Part shown: one piece after another, positions 36,124 to 46,210 of the stretch
How the letters are laid out: each line of letters opens with the position of its first letter
Position numbering within the stretch: position 1 is the stretch's first letter
NCBI GenBank assembly: GCA_951640165.1
Contig: OX621240.1
Coordinates: 35,902,713-35,966,712, forward strand
DNA: 64,000 nt
From: Pseudoips prasinana
Lineage: Eukaryota; Arthropoda; Insecta; Lepidoptera; Nolidae
Direction: 5' to 3'
The notes under the pieces: generated by a model
What the model was told of the DNA's origin: nothing
Databases searched by the model: none
What the model saw: only the letters and a program-made list of their open reading frames with translations
Made by a program: the position numbers and the translations under genes

Positions 36124-37717
36124 GGCTGCTCGACATTGCGCTAACCTTTTATTTTATTGAACAGTGAAGGTAGTTTAACCCACGTAACCGACCCTAAATT
36201 ACAACGTATAACCAAAAACGTCTAAAAATAAAATTGGAAATGTTAAGGTGTAACAAAAATTCACGATTATAAATTTCATAATTTGATTTAAAATTTATGG
36301 TAAAAGCTTAGTATTTACACGTCAGTTAACTACTTTGTATAATTTAGACACTATTGGAGAAATTTTATTATTTAACTTTGCCAAATGAATGCTATTGATC
36401 TTTAAAAGTACACTATTGTGTAATATAGCTATAATAAGAGCGTCTGTGGTCATTTTACAATTTATTTATTATCAAATTCTACATATTTTTATAATAAAGT
36501 ACCAAAACGATTGATTTAAGTTAATTTGTTTACGCCACACGTCTTCTGATATTACCTTCTTTAAAGTTTTAATCATTTACTAAAAGATATCAGCTCGTAG
36601 AAAATAATTTCACTTTCATACAAACTAAATATTAAAATATTCATTCGACATTGCGCTAACAGTGTGCTATATATACTACATATACCTATATATATATACA
36701 ATATGTACCCATAAACAAAATACCCACTTCTCTAAATTTATTAAAACCTAAACTGAAGTTCTACGAGCAACCATAATTCATTCGTGACTTTTACTAAACA
36801 AATATAAATTAATTAATTAATAGAGTTTTTATTAGAATAAAATTATTTCTTTGCTTTTTAAATCGGCAAACGTTTGTCGTCAGGACTAGCGACATCTATC
36901 GATTTTCTTCAAGACTATTTCATAAATTAAAATACTAACGACTATTAGTTCCTAATGATTACAGAGATGGAGTTACAAATGTTTGAGAGTTCCTACTCAT
37001 GAATAAACGATAGATTATAAAATCAAAGCGAGTAATAAGGTGGAAATAAATAAAATGAATGAAACTTTATTATAACATAAACCGAAGTTCTACTAGTAAC
37101 GACTCGGGCGCATTGTTTGGCGTTATGAAATTCTCTTATTAGTTCCTAATAATTCCAAAGATGGAGTTATTTTAAACAAATGATTGGGAATTTTGCTCAG
37201 GGATGAAATGATTAATAAGATCAAAGCGAGCAATAAAGTGGAAATAAATAAAATGATTTGAATCCTACTATAAGTAACGTGACATGACCTATGTTTAGTT
37301 ACAATATGTGACTGTTTTAGGTATGTATACGAGTGTATGTACGTGTGAGAGAGATATATACATTTATATTATGTTATAGATACGCCATAAGTATATTGTT
37401 TTTTGTATATTGTTGACTCGGGTCTATTGAGACCCGACCTTTCCGTACAAGAAAATAAGGAAAAATATAAGACCATGCGAGGCTAGATACTGAAACCCGA
37501 ACTTCACGGAGACAACGCTGCTGAGCCACACCAGTCGACCCGTGACCACGGCTACAACACATGCCGAAACGTCTGGTGTCTACAATATATAAAAATTCGA
37601 TACAGTTGTAATAGGATCATCATATATCAGCCGAAAGACGTCCACTGCTGGACAAAGGCCTCCCCCAAAGATCTCAGATAATAGGATCCCACATCCAAAA
37701 ACTACATTACAACTTAC

Positions 37718-37881
37718 CCTCCATTAACAGGATACTAGACCCAAGTAGTGGCTCTATTTCTTTAGGGAAAGCATTTACCCGTCTTTTGAAATACTCGGAA
37801 TCTTTTGTAGTAATAATTTTCATCAATTCGGGATCTCGCACTAGAATTACGGGAGTATTGCCTTCCATGTAACCCACATAT
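37718..37881 (-). CDS. Cytochrome P450 exon 2
   Basis: Acceptor TTTTTCAG ends at 37882 and donor GAGG|GTAAG begins at 37717. The exon encodes residues 70-124 plus one base, including YVGYMEGNTPVILVRDPELM, the beta-1 region with the VLVRDPEL-type motif typical of CYP3-clan enzymes, followed by the B-helix region. Phase is 2 in and 1 out, matching exons 1 and 3. It is separated from exon 3 by a 21.7-kb intron filled mostly by a 7.1-kb tandem repeat. The same-gene assignment rests on phase match and on protein order, since no other P450 exon lies between. Confidence 0.87.
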
Positions 37882-37984
37882 CTGAAAAAGGTTTTATAGA
37901 TTAATACCAGCTACAACGCCATCTTTCTGTTCTCTAACAGTTCTTCAATTTACCCTCTAAAATATATTTCTTATTGAAATAATG

Positions 37985-38455
37985 CAATTAATTCAGCACT
38001 TAGGTACTAACATACACTTGTACTTGTCAAGCTCACAATGCAGTACATAAACATAGTCGAATACAGTATAAAAGTCACAAAAAATTAATTAGTCAGTCCG
38101 TGCGGTCTGTTTTATCAGATATATTTTCTTAAATCCTTAAATAAATAACAAGTTACTAATCTATTATGTTGAAATTCAGTTCTATTATATTAAAATTAAA
38201 GAATTGAAGGCAATGATCAGTTGGCTAGCGCAGAAGGCTCTTAACCAGTAGCTTAAATTAAACGCCTAATACCTGAGGCCGAACCCCAAAAGGGTGGCCT
38301 CAGGTATTAGTCGTTTAATTTAAGCTACCGGCCACACCTCAGAAGACCGCTCAAGCAAAAAGACGGAATTCTAAGTGAGGGTGGGATCACTTGCACGGGA
38401 TCACCGATCACGCGTTTAAGGGCCAAAGCGATCCTCGCCGCTGAGGATTATTTTA
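37985..38455 (-). repeat. Repeat F with internal hairpin
   Basis: Shares TACACTTGTACTTGTCAAG and the block around GCTCTTAACCAGTAGCTTAA with 53270-53715 in reverse. Here a piece is duplicated in inverted form: arms 38248-38280 and 38296-38328 (GTAGCTTAAATTAAACG against CGTTTAATTTAAGCTAC). In P450 intron 1. Confidence 0.75.
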
Positions 38456-38851
38456 ATACAATACAAGCCTTAACACTAAAAGATGGTGATCACCGTCTGA
38501 TGGTCTTAGTACACACAGATCAGGACGACTTCTGTACCCCCCACGGGATGATACGGGTTTGAGATAATCTTCACGGCAGGTTATGTTTAGTCGGTGCGAG
38601 TTCGACATACCGCCCCGCAGATACTTTTTGATGGTGGCATGCGCATCCACCTAGATGCGCATGCCACCAGCGCAACCAGCTAAAAGTATCTTAGGCTTAA
38701 GTTGGATGCATAGGCATTCCTCCTGCCTTATCAAAAACAACAGAAAAAGTGTCAACACACATTAAATCAACCTGTAAAATAATTAAGTACGAATAAAAAC
38801 TGAGTTCGAGTAGGACACATATTATGTAAACTTATTATATAGGTAACTTAC

Positions 38852-39060
38852 CTTTCGTTAGGAAACTGCTTATAAACGGCATCAAGATCTTTTATAACAT
38901 TTTTCAAGCCCAACTTGCTGTAGAAAACGTTGCCAAATAGTGGAATGCCGGCCTTATATTTGATTCCACATCGATCAAAGTGTGAGTGGAGTCTAAAATA
39001 CTGAACTATATTGTACGCGATGATAGAAGTTATACAAAATATTAGTAGTTCAATGAACAT
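38852..39060 (-). CDS. Cytochrome P450 exon 1 (N-terminal anchor)
   Basis: Start ATG at 39058-39060. It encodes residues 1-69 plus two bases of codon 70. Residues 3-22 (IELLIFCITSIIAYNIVQYF) form a hydrophobic signal-anchor, expected to hold the enzyme in the ER membrane. The usual proline-rich hinge is reduced to AGIPLFGN, and the exon ends in the sequence QFPNE plus AG. The donor is AG|GTAAG at 38851. The split codon AG|A joins exon 2 as Arg. The start is chosen because it directly precedes the anchor and no in-frame Met with better context lies upstream. A possible initiator-like TCAGTT lies about 36 bases upstream (near 39095) but I see no convincing TATA box. Confidence 0.85.
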
Positions 39061-39780
39061 TATTCTTAATTTTTATATTGTATCAGTTTAAACTGATCTA
39101 CTTGAACCAAGGAGCTAATTGGTCTCTACTAAACACAAGATGTTAAACCATTAATTTAATTCGCGCTCAACCAGTGCCACCGTTAGACTCATTAGTTTCA
39201 GTAAGCGCCCAACGAAAAGGTGGGCCCCAAAGTGCCAATGCTCCTCGTTCTGTGATAAAAGTTATTGCGTGAACGTAAATATAGATTCACGTTCACGACT
39301 TTCTCCCGCTATTACTATGAACTAATGCTATAAATATGGTAGGATTTATTATACGATTTTTTTTAACTTTTAACAGAATTCGAAATGGAGCTAGGTGAAA
39401 GATCTTATTAACTTTTTATTTACAGTAATTACATTACCGCACGAAAGTAATCGTAAGACGGAACTACTCGTAACATAGTAAACATTTTGTTAGCTATCTT
39501 TATTAAATAAAAATGGAATATTCTTCGTTATATACATTTATTTACTTAAAACATAAAAAAATCATTAACATTTTTTTGTTATACGCTGTTTTAAACGCAT
39601 AACAATATAGCATGTCACAAAAAAACTATGATTTGTTTATTTGATGACTTTGTAGTGTAAACAGTAGTTATCTAAGATCACATCAAAGACTTAGAGGCAA
39701 ATAGTATAGGGCCCCGAGTTATGCCTTCCGTGTGGATGGCCTTAGATGAGGACCTGCCTTAGCTGTAACTATAATAAGTA
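39061..39780. other. Region upstream of the P450; no gene seen
   Basis: AT-rich, no coding pattern. It may include the P450 promoter, but no clear core signals beyond a TCAGTT at about 39095. Confidence 0.35.
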
Positions 39781-39786
39781 TTGACA

Positions 39787-39924
39787 AAATTCTAATCATT
39801 GTTGTAACAGATTTTCATGATTCATGAGCCAATATTTGTATTCTTTACGCGTTAATACAAAATTCTAATCATTGTTGTAACAGATTTTCATGATTCAATA
39901 TTTGTATTCTTCACGCGTTAATAC
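39787..39924. repeat. Direct tandem duplication, about 70 bp
   Basis: CAAAATTCTAATCATTGTTG through TTCACGCGTTAATAC occurs twice back to back, with small indels. Confidence 0.85.
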
Positions 39925-39974
39925 CATAAGGTCGTTAAGCAATAGTTGTTTTATAATTTTGAGGGCAATGAACT

Positions 39975-40065
39975 GATACATACATAGACTCACGCCTGTT
40001 TCCCAGAAGGGTAGGCAGAGACAACGGATTTCCATTTGTCACGATCAATCCCTCCTATTACCGCT
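39975..40065 (-). repeat. LINE 3' fragment
   Basis: CTCACGCCTGTTTCCCAGAA and GGTAGGCAGAGACAACGGAT match the reverse of 16620-16690. Confidence 0.6.
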
Positions 40066-40121
40066 TTAGAAGTAAAATTTTCATTAATATAAAAATTTTA
40101 CTAAGTAGTTTGTTAGAAACA

Positions 40122-40361
40122 GGACGGTTGGCGTGGCTAGTAGATGCTTACCTTTCACGCCGCAGGTCATGGGTTCGATTCCCACACAGGACAAATATTT
40201 GTGTGCAAGAACATGTCTATTTGTCCTGAGTCTGGGTGTTATTATCTATATAAGTATGTATTTACAAAAAGAAACGTAGTATATGTAGTATATCAGTTAT
40301 CTGGTTTCCATAGTACAAGTTGCTTAGTTTAGGATCAGATAGCCGTGTTTAAATAGTGTCC
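40122..40361 (+). mobile_element. tRNA-derived SINE, family B (uninterrupted)
   Basis: Head GGACGGTTGGCGTGGCTAG, B box GGTTCGATTCCC, body AAGAACATGTCTATTTGTCC and tail TCAGTTATCTGGTTTCCATA. Reference copy for the split ones at 13941-14372 and 54826-55384. Confidence 0.82.
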
Positions 40362-40729
40362 ATTGTATGTATGTTATAATGTTTCCCGTTCCAAGTCACC
40401 TAAAAATAAATATATACTTGGTAAATATTTTCACAAAGAAATAAAACCTACAATATTATTGTACTAGGGCACTATAAATAAAAGCTAATCTCACATAAGC
40501 GGCAATAAACTTCCCAACTTATAGCTTTTATGGCATTTCTTTCACGAAATGGCGTCTAAGAAGCATCTAAATTCGATTTAAACTCAGCACTGGCGGTATA
40601 AGCTTGCAGACTGAACTTTAAATCGCAATTTTCCTATTAATTCTTTGACTGGAGACCAATTTATTGTTATATAGTATTCACTTCCGGGAACGAAAGTTAT
40701 TAATATGCTAAGTATTTATTTGTAGGTTG

Positions 40730-41000
40730 CTTGCTTGCTTATCGTGTGGGCAGTGGTTACCCTAGTGTCAGAGTTGTTCAAGCCGCCCAGTAGGCCTCTG
40801 ACATGGCTTAACGACTGTTGTCTAATGACTACAACCGAGACCGACAGCTTAACGTGCCCTCCGAAGCACGGAGACGCTCAGAAATTAATCCACTTTGGCG
40901 GTCACCCATCTATGGACTGACCGCGAGCCTAGTTGCTTAACCTCGCCGTTCGCTTACGGACCGGTGAGAGCATCTAGCTATGAGCTCCTTTGTAGGTAAT
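40730..41000 (+). repeat. Repeat D
   Basis: Very close to 54112-54364: TTGTTCAAGCCGCCCAGTAG, CTGACCGCGAGCCTAGTTGC, GACCGGTGAGAGCATCTAGC. The open frame in it is not a gene. Confidence 0.75.
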
Positions 41001-41616
41001 TCAGCTCTTTTGCTGTAGAATCATGCTTGAATTTAATGCTTCCGAAATGTTTTGTTATATTATCATCAGCATGATATCGTCCACTGCTAGATATAGGACT
41101 CCCCAATCAATCAATCAATCAATCAATCATTTATTATTTGTAAAACATAGGTACAAAAAAAATACAGATCTTAAAGTTAATTACAGTGCGCTATGTTTTG
41201 TCTATGGTAAGACATACAAATAATTCAAAATAAGTTTTAAAGTTCACAGTAAAATATTTTAATAATGCTAAATAATTCAGTATATAAATCAAAGAAAGAG
41301 CAATCATAAAATATATTTTAATATTGAAACCGAAATTTGAAAATGTCAAGAACTTTATCTTTTAAGAATTCGTCAACCGTGTAATAACACTTACCTATCA
41401 ATTAAAAATTTTTGCCATGTTTTCTTGAACTTGTGAACACGTAATTCTTTTATCTGATCTGGTATCTGATTTATATGTATAACGTTACCATTTAGAGAGG
41501 TTTCCCGTAGTCACGGGCTTGGCATGTGAGTTGGTGACTGCAGTAACTTGGTGAATCCCTTAGTCGCCGGCCTAGTTGGTCTAGCGTCTTCACCCGCAGA
41601 TAATGAGAACCTGAGG
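41001..41616. other. Repeat-derived spacer with (AATC)n
   Basis: A short (AATC)n tract at about 41105-41128 is followed by AT-rich DNA resembling a reversed LINE tail. No gene seen. Confidence 0.4.
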
Positions 41617-41852
41617 CTCTACCGGCTAATTCGCCGAACATCGATTTCTTGAATGGCGTTCAAATAAATAAGGGTTAAAAATGATTTAATTAATGGTTAA
41701 ATTGGCTTCCATGAGCACATGTGACGTCATAAATGGTCCGGTATCCGATTGTCAACGTTGAAGCCGATTTAACGATCTATTAAGTCATTTTTAACCTCTA
41801 TTTATTTGAACGCCATTTAAGAAATCGATTTTCGCGAACTTAGCCGGTAGAG
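41617..41852. mobile_element. Fold-back MITE with about 92-bp arms
   Basis: 41617-41709 and 41760-41852 are imperfect inverted copies (CTCTACCGGCTAATTCGC against GCGAACTTAGCCGGTAGAG; GGCGTTCAAATAAATA against TATTTATTTGAACGCC). Loop about 50 bases. It abuts repeat C. Confidence 0.8.
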
Positions 41853-42125
41853 CCCCTGGCTTCAAAACCCGTCGGGTCGTGTCAAAAAGTGATTTTGGGA
41901 TTTTTCCGCAAAGAAATTTCTCAATATCAGCCCTAAGTCTAGGAGTTGTCGGTATTATACCCCCGTGCCTTGGAGAGCAAGTTAAGCTATCGGTCCTGTA
42001 CTTGACCTCTTTCCGGTCGTGTCGAAGACATCGGATCATGAGAGTGATGGAATAAAAAGTGCCCCTGCACTATAATATATCCTGCGCAGTTGGTTAGTCT
42101 CCACTGAGAGTGGCCGCCGTGGCCG
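41853..42125 (-). repeat. Repeat C, reverse
   Basis: CCTCTTTCCGGTCGTGTCGA, GATCATGAGAGTGATGGAAT and CACTATAATATATCCTGCGC are the reverse of the repeat C body. The far end has GTGGCCGCCGTGGCC-like sequence. Confidence 0.7.
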
Positions 42126-42268
42126 AAATTCGATCTGAAACACATTTTATTATTAGTCGTCTTTCACGACATCTACGGGATTGTATGCGATGGCTCTTTT
42201 GTTCTTTCTGGCCCGGAAACTACACAGCCAATTTATACGGCAAAATTATATTAAGCTATCTTTTAATT

Positions 42269-42515
42269 GACGGTCACCGTAGCCTAGTCGGTAGTGCTCC
42301 TGCCTACGAAGCTGGTGGTCCTGGGTTCGAATCCCGGTAAGTGCAAATATTTGTGTGATGAGCACGAATATTTGTTTCCGAGTCATGGATGTTTTCTATG
42401 TACTTAAGTATGTATCTATCTATATAAGTATGTATATCGTCGCCTGGTACCCATAGAACAAGCTTTGCTTAGTTTGGGGCTAGGATGATCTGTGTGACAT
42501 TGTCCCAAGATATTA
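42269..42515 (+). mobile_element. tRNA-derived SINE, family A
   Basis: Complete copy: GACGGTCACCGTAGCCTAGT, GGTTCGAATCCCGG, and CATTGTCCCAAGATATTATT end. Useful as the window's reference copy. Confidence 0.88.
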
Positions 42516-42711
42516 TTATAATTATAATTAGTAATTAATATTGGACATGAACTAATTAGTCACATGCACGTATGTGGTGCAGTAGTTTAGGCAGGCGATT
42601 CGCCTTTAACCGTGGTGTTTACGTGTTTTGAGTCCGAATTCCGCGCAAGAAAACTATCAGTTTGACCTTTGAGTAGGAAAGTCAAAACTGTACATTGAAT
42701 ATTTTTTGTAA

Positions 42712-43036
42712 ACAGACAAAAATTCTAAAAACTATATTTTTGGCTTCGATATCGATTGTTGATCACGCCCCAAGTATCCGGGCGTGATCAACAATCGATA
42801 TCGAAGCCAAAAATATAGTTTTTAGAATTTTTGTCTGTGTGTCTGTTTGTCTGTATGTATGTCTGGGCTAAACTCAAATAGTATGAAGAGCTGCATGGAT
42901 TTACTTCAAATTTTGCATGAATATTACAAAGAGGTCGGGTCAACATATAGGCTACATATTATCACGCTATCACCAGGGGAGGAGCTGTGATAATTTATAA
43001 AGTTTAACGCGGGTAAAACCGCGGGGCAAAGCTAGT
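42712..43036 (+). mobile_element. Helitron-like element with perfect 59-bp fold-back
   Basis: Arms 42712-42770 and 42780-42838 are perfect inverted copies separated by nine bases. The right arm continues through GTCTGTATGTATGTCTGGGC to AACGCGGGTAAAACCGCGGG and CTAG at 43032-43035. Same family as 1848-2104. Confidence 0.8.
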
Positions 43037-43924
43037 ATGCAATATTGATCTATAAGACTATATGGCATAATATAATATCAGTCAAATGGCCACTGCGATT
43101 TTGCTATAGAGGGAATCATCTGATGGCATTCGCTTACGAAAAACGAGGGCTGTATAAGCTTTTAGGGTCTATAACATCGAACCTTGGCCACCAAAACCAT
43201 GAACGCCATAAATTGGACGCAACGCATGGCGCGCTAGGTGAACAGAGTACTGATTTGGATTATAAATTATAACTTTTTATTCTAAGCATTATCAAATCGT
43301 GCAGCGTTTTGTGGTGAAATATCACACTTAAACATGAATGAGTCATTGTGTGCGTAAATTCATTTGGCGACACTTGGACTGCATAGGATATTAGTGGGAC
43401 GGCCTATCTCCTAGTTTAGATATCTGTGGATCTAATAATATTTAACGACTGGAGGACAGACCTTCTTTTTAAATATAAAAAAATTGTTAAGTTGGTGATG
43501 ACGCGACGCCAAAACCAAGCCAAACCCCGATAATTACTTTCAATACGAGCTGCATTGAAAGTACTTGTCGGGATTTGGCGCCAACGCCGAAAAAGACATA
43601 GTGTAAATTCGAGTTTCTCTGTGTAAATATGGTGATTTAATTAGCTTGACTGTGACGGACCTTACTTGACTATTTCTGTGACTAAATGATATCTTAAAAA
43701 TTAAGTTCTGCAGCATTTGCAGTGAAAACTATTAGACGGCTGCCTGATATTGACGCTAGAATTTTGTAACGTCCTATGGCATTCTTCTCTGGGGTAGCTC
43801 TGCTGACATTAACACCATATGTATATTGCAAAAAAGCTGAAGGACTATCTATAATCTTGGCCCGAGAGTGTCTCTAAGAGAAAAGTTCAAAGAGGTTAAC
43901 ATTATAACTGTAGCATTTCAGTAT
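43037..43924. other. Spacer, no gene seen
   Basis: An open frame at 43045-43272 shows no recognisable domain. A short inverted motif lies around 43520-43580 (CCCCGATAATTACTTTCAAT against ATTGAAAGTACTTGTCGGG). Confidence 0.4.
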
Positions 43925-44412
43925 AAAAAAATAAATAAAAATAAAAAAGGTTTTTATTCACGTAGACTTTAAAAAAGCGCTTGTAAATAGTCAGAACATG
44001 TTTGTAGTAATATAGTTGTATACATTAGATATTATTTCTAGTAACATAGATATTTAGGTACATCTTGTATGAAAACATTTATAAAATTTATTTTATTACA
44101 GGAATGATATTTAGCTAGCTCGTATCAAGTTATTGTCAAGAGATTATGTTTAATTATCTAGTTTAAGTCTAATATTTTTACTACATATTGTCAATGGTTC
44201 TGTCTATATTAAAGGTATTATTATTATGACGGACCTTGTGTTAATAACGACGGTCGCGCTTTAATGCTACCACCGGATCCAATGCGCCCCAACTGAGAAG
44301 ACCCAGCGAAACAAACTCAGTGGGTTCATCTACTACCGGTTTCAACACGACCCAGTTGAGACGGTCCGGCGAAACATACTCAAGCGGGCATGAACACGGG
44401 ATTTTGTCCAAT
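43925..44412 (-). repeat. Repeat E (retrotransposon 3' end) with a conserved short frame
   Basis: Reverse sense: a GC-richer block with VVLKPVVDEPTEFVSLGLL-type coding, then TATTAACACAAGGTCCGTC, and at the end CTACGTGAATAAAAACC with an A-rich tail. Matches 55978-56472. It lies just downstream of a LINE C-terminal frame on the same strand. Confidence 0.65.
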
Positions 44413-44617
44413 TAGAGTAATTATTTAGTAGGCAAACACAATATATGCTCGATCGGTTGTCTGAATGCTTATTATTTTAGATTATATTTAGGTATACAAA
44501 AGAAAAACTTCGAAACAATAACATTATTCATTTTGAGACAGAGTCAATAATTTTAAATTAAGTATATGATAGCAATCATTTACAGATAGTTCACGTAACA
44601 CAGCAGATCAGTCATGT

Positions 44618-44959
44618 CTATATGGCTACAAGATCTCCAGCGAGCAATGTGCAGGTAGGAAGTGAGAGCCAGACGTCTTTGTCATCGATGTACTCTTTAG
44701 TGGTGTAATAACCCCTAGCCATAAGTATACGTTTAATATATGTTTTAAAACTTGTGTCAGGCAGATCAGTAATTTGAGTAGGAAGCTTGTTATAAAACCT
44801 AATACAATTTCCTAAAAATGATTTATTAGTTTTGCTTACTCTAAAGCCTGGCATGGCTAGTTTGTTTTTATTCCTAGTATTTATATTATGCAGTTCACTT
44901 TTCTTTTTATAATTATGAATATTTTTTCTAACAAACATTATATTCTGATGTATATACAT
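44618..44959 (-). pseudogene. LINE ORF2 C-terminal fragment
   Basis: The frame of 113 residues starts MYIHQNIMFVRKNIHNYKKK and continues NTRNKNKLAMPGFRVSKTN and FLGNCIRFYNKLPTQI to a stop. The RxxxL..P......K.SF....IR.YNKLP pattern is typical of the C-terminal region of CR1/Jockey-like LINEs. The 5' part (reverse transcriptase) is missing, cut at a palindromic junction where a second, oppositely oriented LINE piece starts. Confidence 0.75.
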
Positions 44960-45104
44960 GAAAACCTACTATATGTGCATAATAATATAGATTCCTTCTG
45001 TAAAAGGAGTGATACACATAATGTAAATACTGATATAATACTAATCTTATATTGCATACTACCCGTCTCCACAAAATAAGTAACTCTTTTATGGGGTAAT
45101 GTAT
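44940..45104 (+). pseudogene. LINE ORF2 C-terminal fragment, left of the Sola-like insertion
   Basis: Plus-strand coding: MYIHENLLYVHNNIDSFCKR, DTHNVNT, then after a frameshift LILHTTRLHKISNSFMG. It is homologous to the reverse fragment at 44618-44959 and continues at 50523 after the inserted transposon as RVYNKLPNEITELTTFQK and stop. Confidence 0.75.
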
Positions 45105-45129
45105 GGGTGAATTTCAACAAATGCCATTT

Positions 45130-45395
45130 TTTTTATCATATCGGTGAACTTTTTCATTTACGTTATTTTTTTATATTTTTCAGGTTTTATGTAATCTTTA
45201 GGATATCAAATATCCCCAAATTTAATATCATCAACGTATCATTTAAGACTAAAGAGAAAATTCAGTTTGAATTCTGGTTTCCACCGATATCATAAACCGG
45301 CACCGATTATTTTTTCTGTACACCGATATGATAAGTTTTTCCACCGAAATGATGTACATATCCAGCGATATGATAATCTATCCACCTTTGAACAT
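45130..45395. repeat. Left subterminal motif cluster of the Sola-like element
   Basis: TATCATATCGGTGAA, CCACCGATATCATAA, GGCACCGATTATT, ACACCGATATGATAAG, CCACCGAAATGATG and CCAGCGATATGATAATC occur within 270 bases. Probable transposase binding sites. Confidence 0.75.
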
Positions 45396-46210
45396 CAAAC
45401 AGGAAATAGTTAGTAGGTACCTATATATTTTTACTAGGGTGACTTAGAACTGAAGACCTGAACTGAGGGTCTTATGTGAGTAGATCACATCCAAAGAGAA
45501 CTGAGTTCTTTGAAATCTATTTTATTATATTTACTATAGGTACTTAGAATTAAAAAAAGAGCTTTTAGTTTTATTATCATTGTCTTTATTAAAATGAAGT
45601 ATAAAAAAATCAAAAATCTCTTATATGTTAAAATTGCACAACACACATTTATTACTGTGGACGATCCAAGCAATGGTTTTGCCGGGTGTACACTTAAAAC
45701 ATTGAAACCTAGTTTTAACAATAATAAGAATAGGAACTTTATATACCTAATTAATCAGCATTTTAAGCTTAACATTAATCACAACCACACTACAATAATC
45801 ACAGCTTTAATTAATTCTTACTTTAATACTTTTTAAATCTTTGTTCTCAGTACAAATCACAGATTACAGATCGTTTATATCTTACATCTAGTTAAAATCT
45901 TTACGCTAATACTACTAAGCAAATACTCTTCACCTGGTCAAATATTTAGTAAAATGAAACATAATTAAATCTGTCAGTATAATTATTTTGGTTTTTATGT
46001 TAATCAGCCTTTAAGTTAAACATTAATGACAACAGAACTTAATTGCCATCTTCGTACTCCGCATTTGTAAAATTGCACCATAATTGGAGTTGTCAAGTCA
46101 AAAGAGACTATGTATACATAGTTAATCACAGAACTTATATCTATACTTTAATTATTATTATTAGTTACAACAATTAACAATATAAATTAATTAAAACAAA
46201 TCAGACCAGA

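Larger units (their letters stand above)
32808..37303. repeat. 7.1-kb tandem unit, copy 3 (partial, 4.5 kb)
   Basis: Matches copies 1 and 2 from TAACAACCCACC to TATGTTTAGTTACA, then leaves the repeat and enters unique sequence (ATATGTGACTGTTTTAGG). The last 2.6 kb of the unit is absent. One private variant was noted at 35045 (C where the others have T). Confidence 0.95.
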
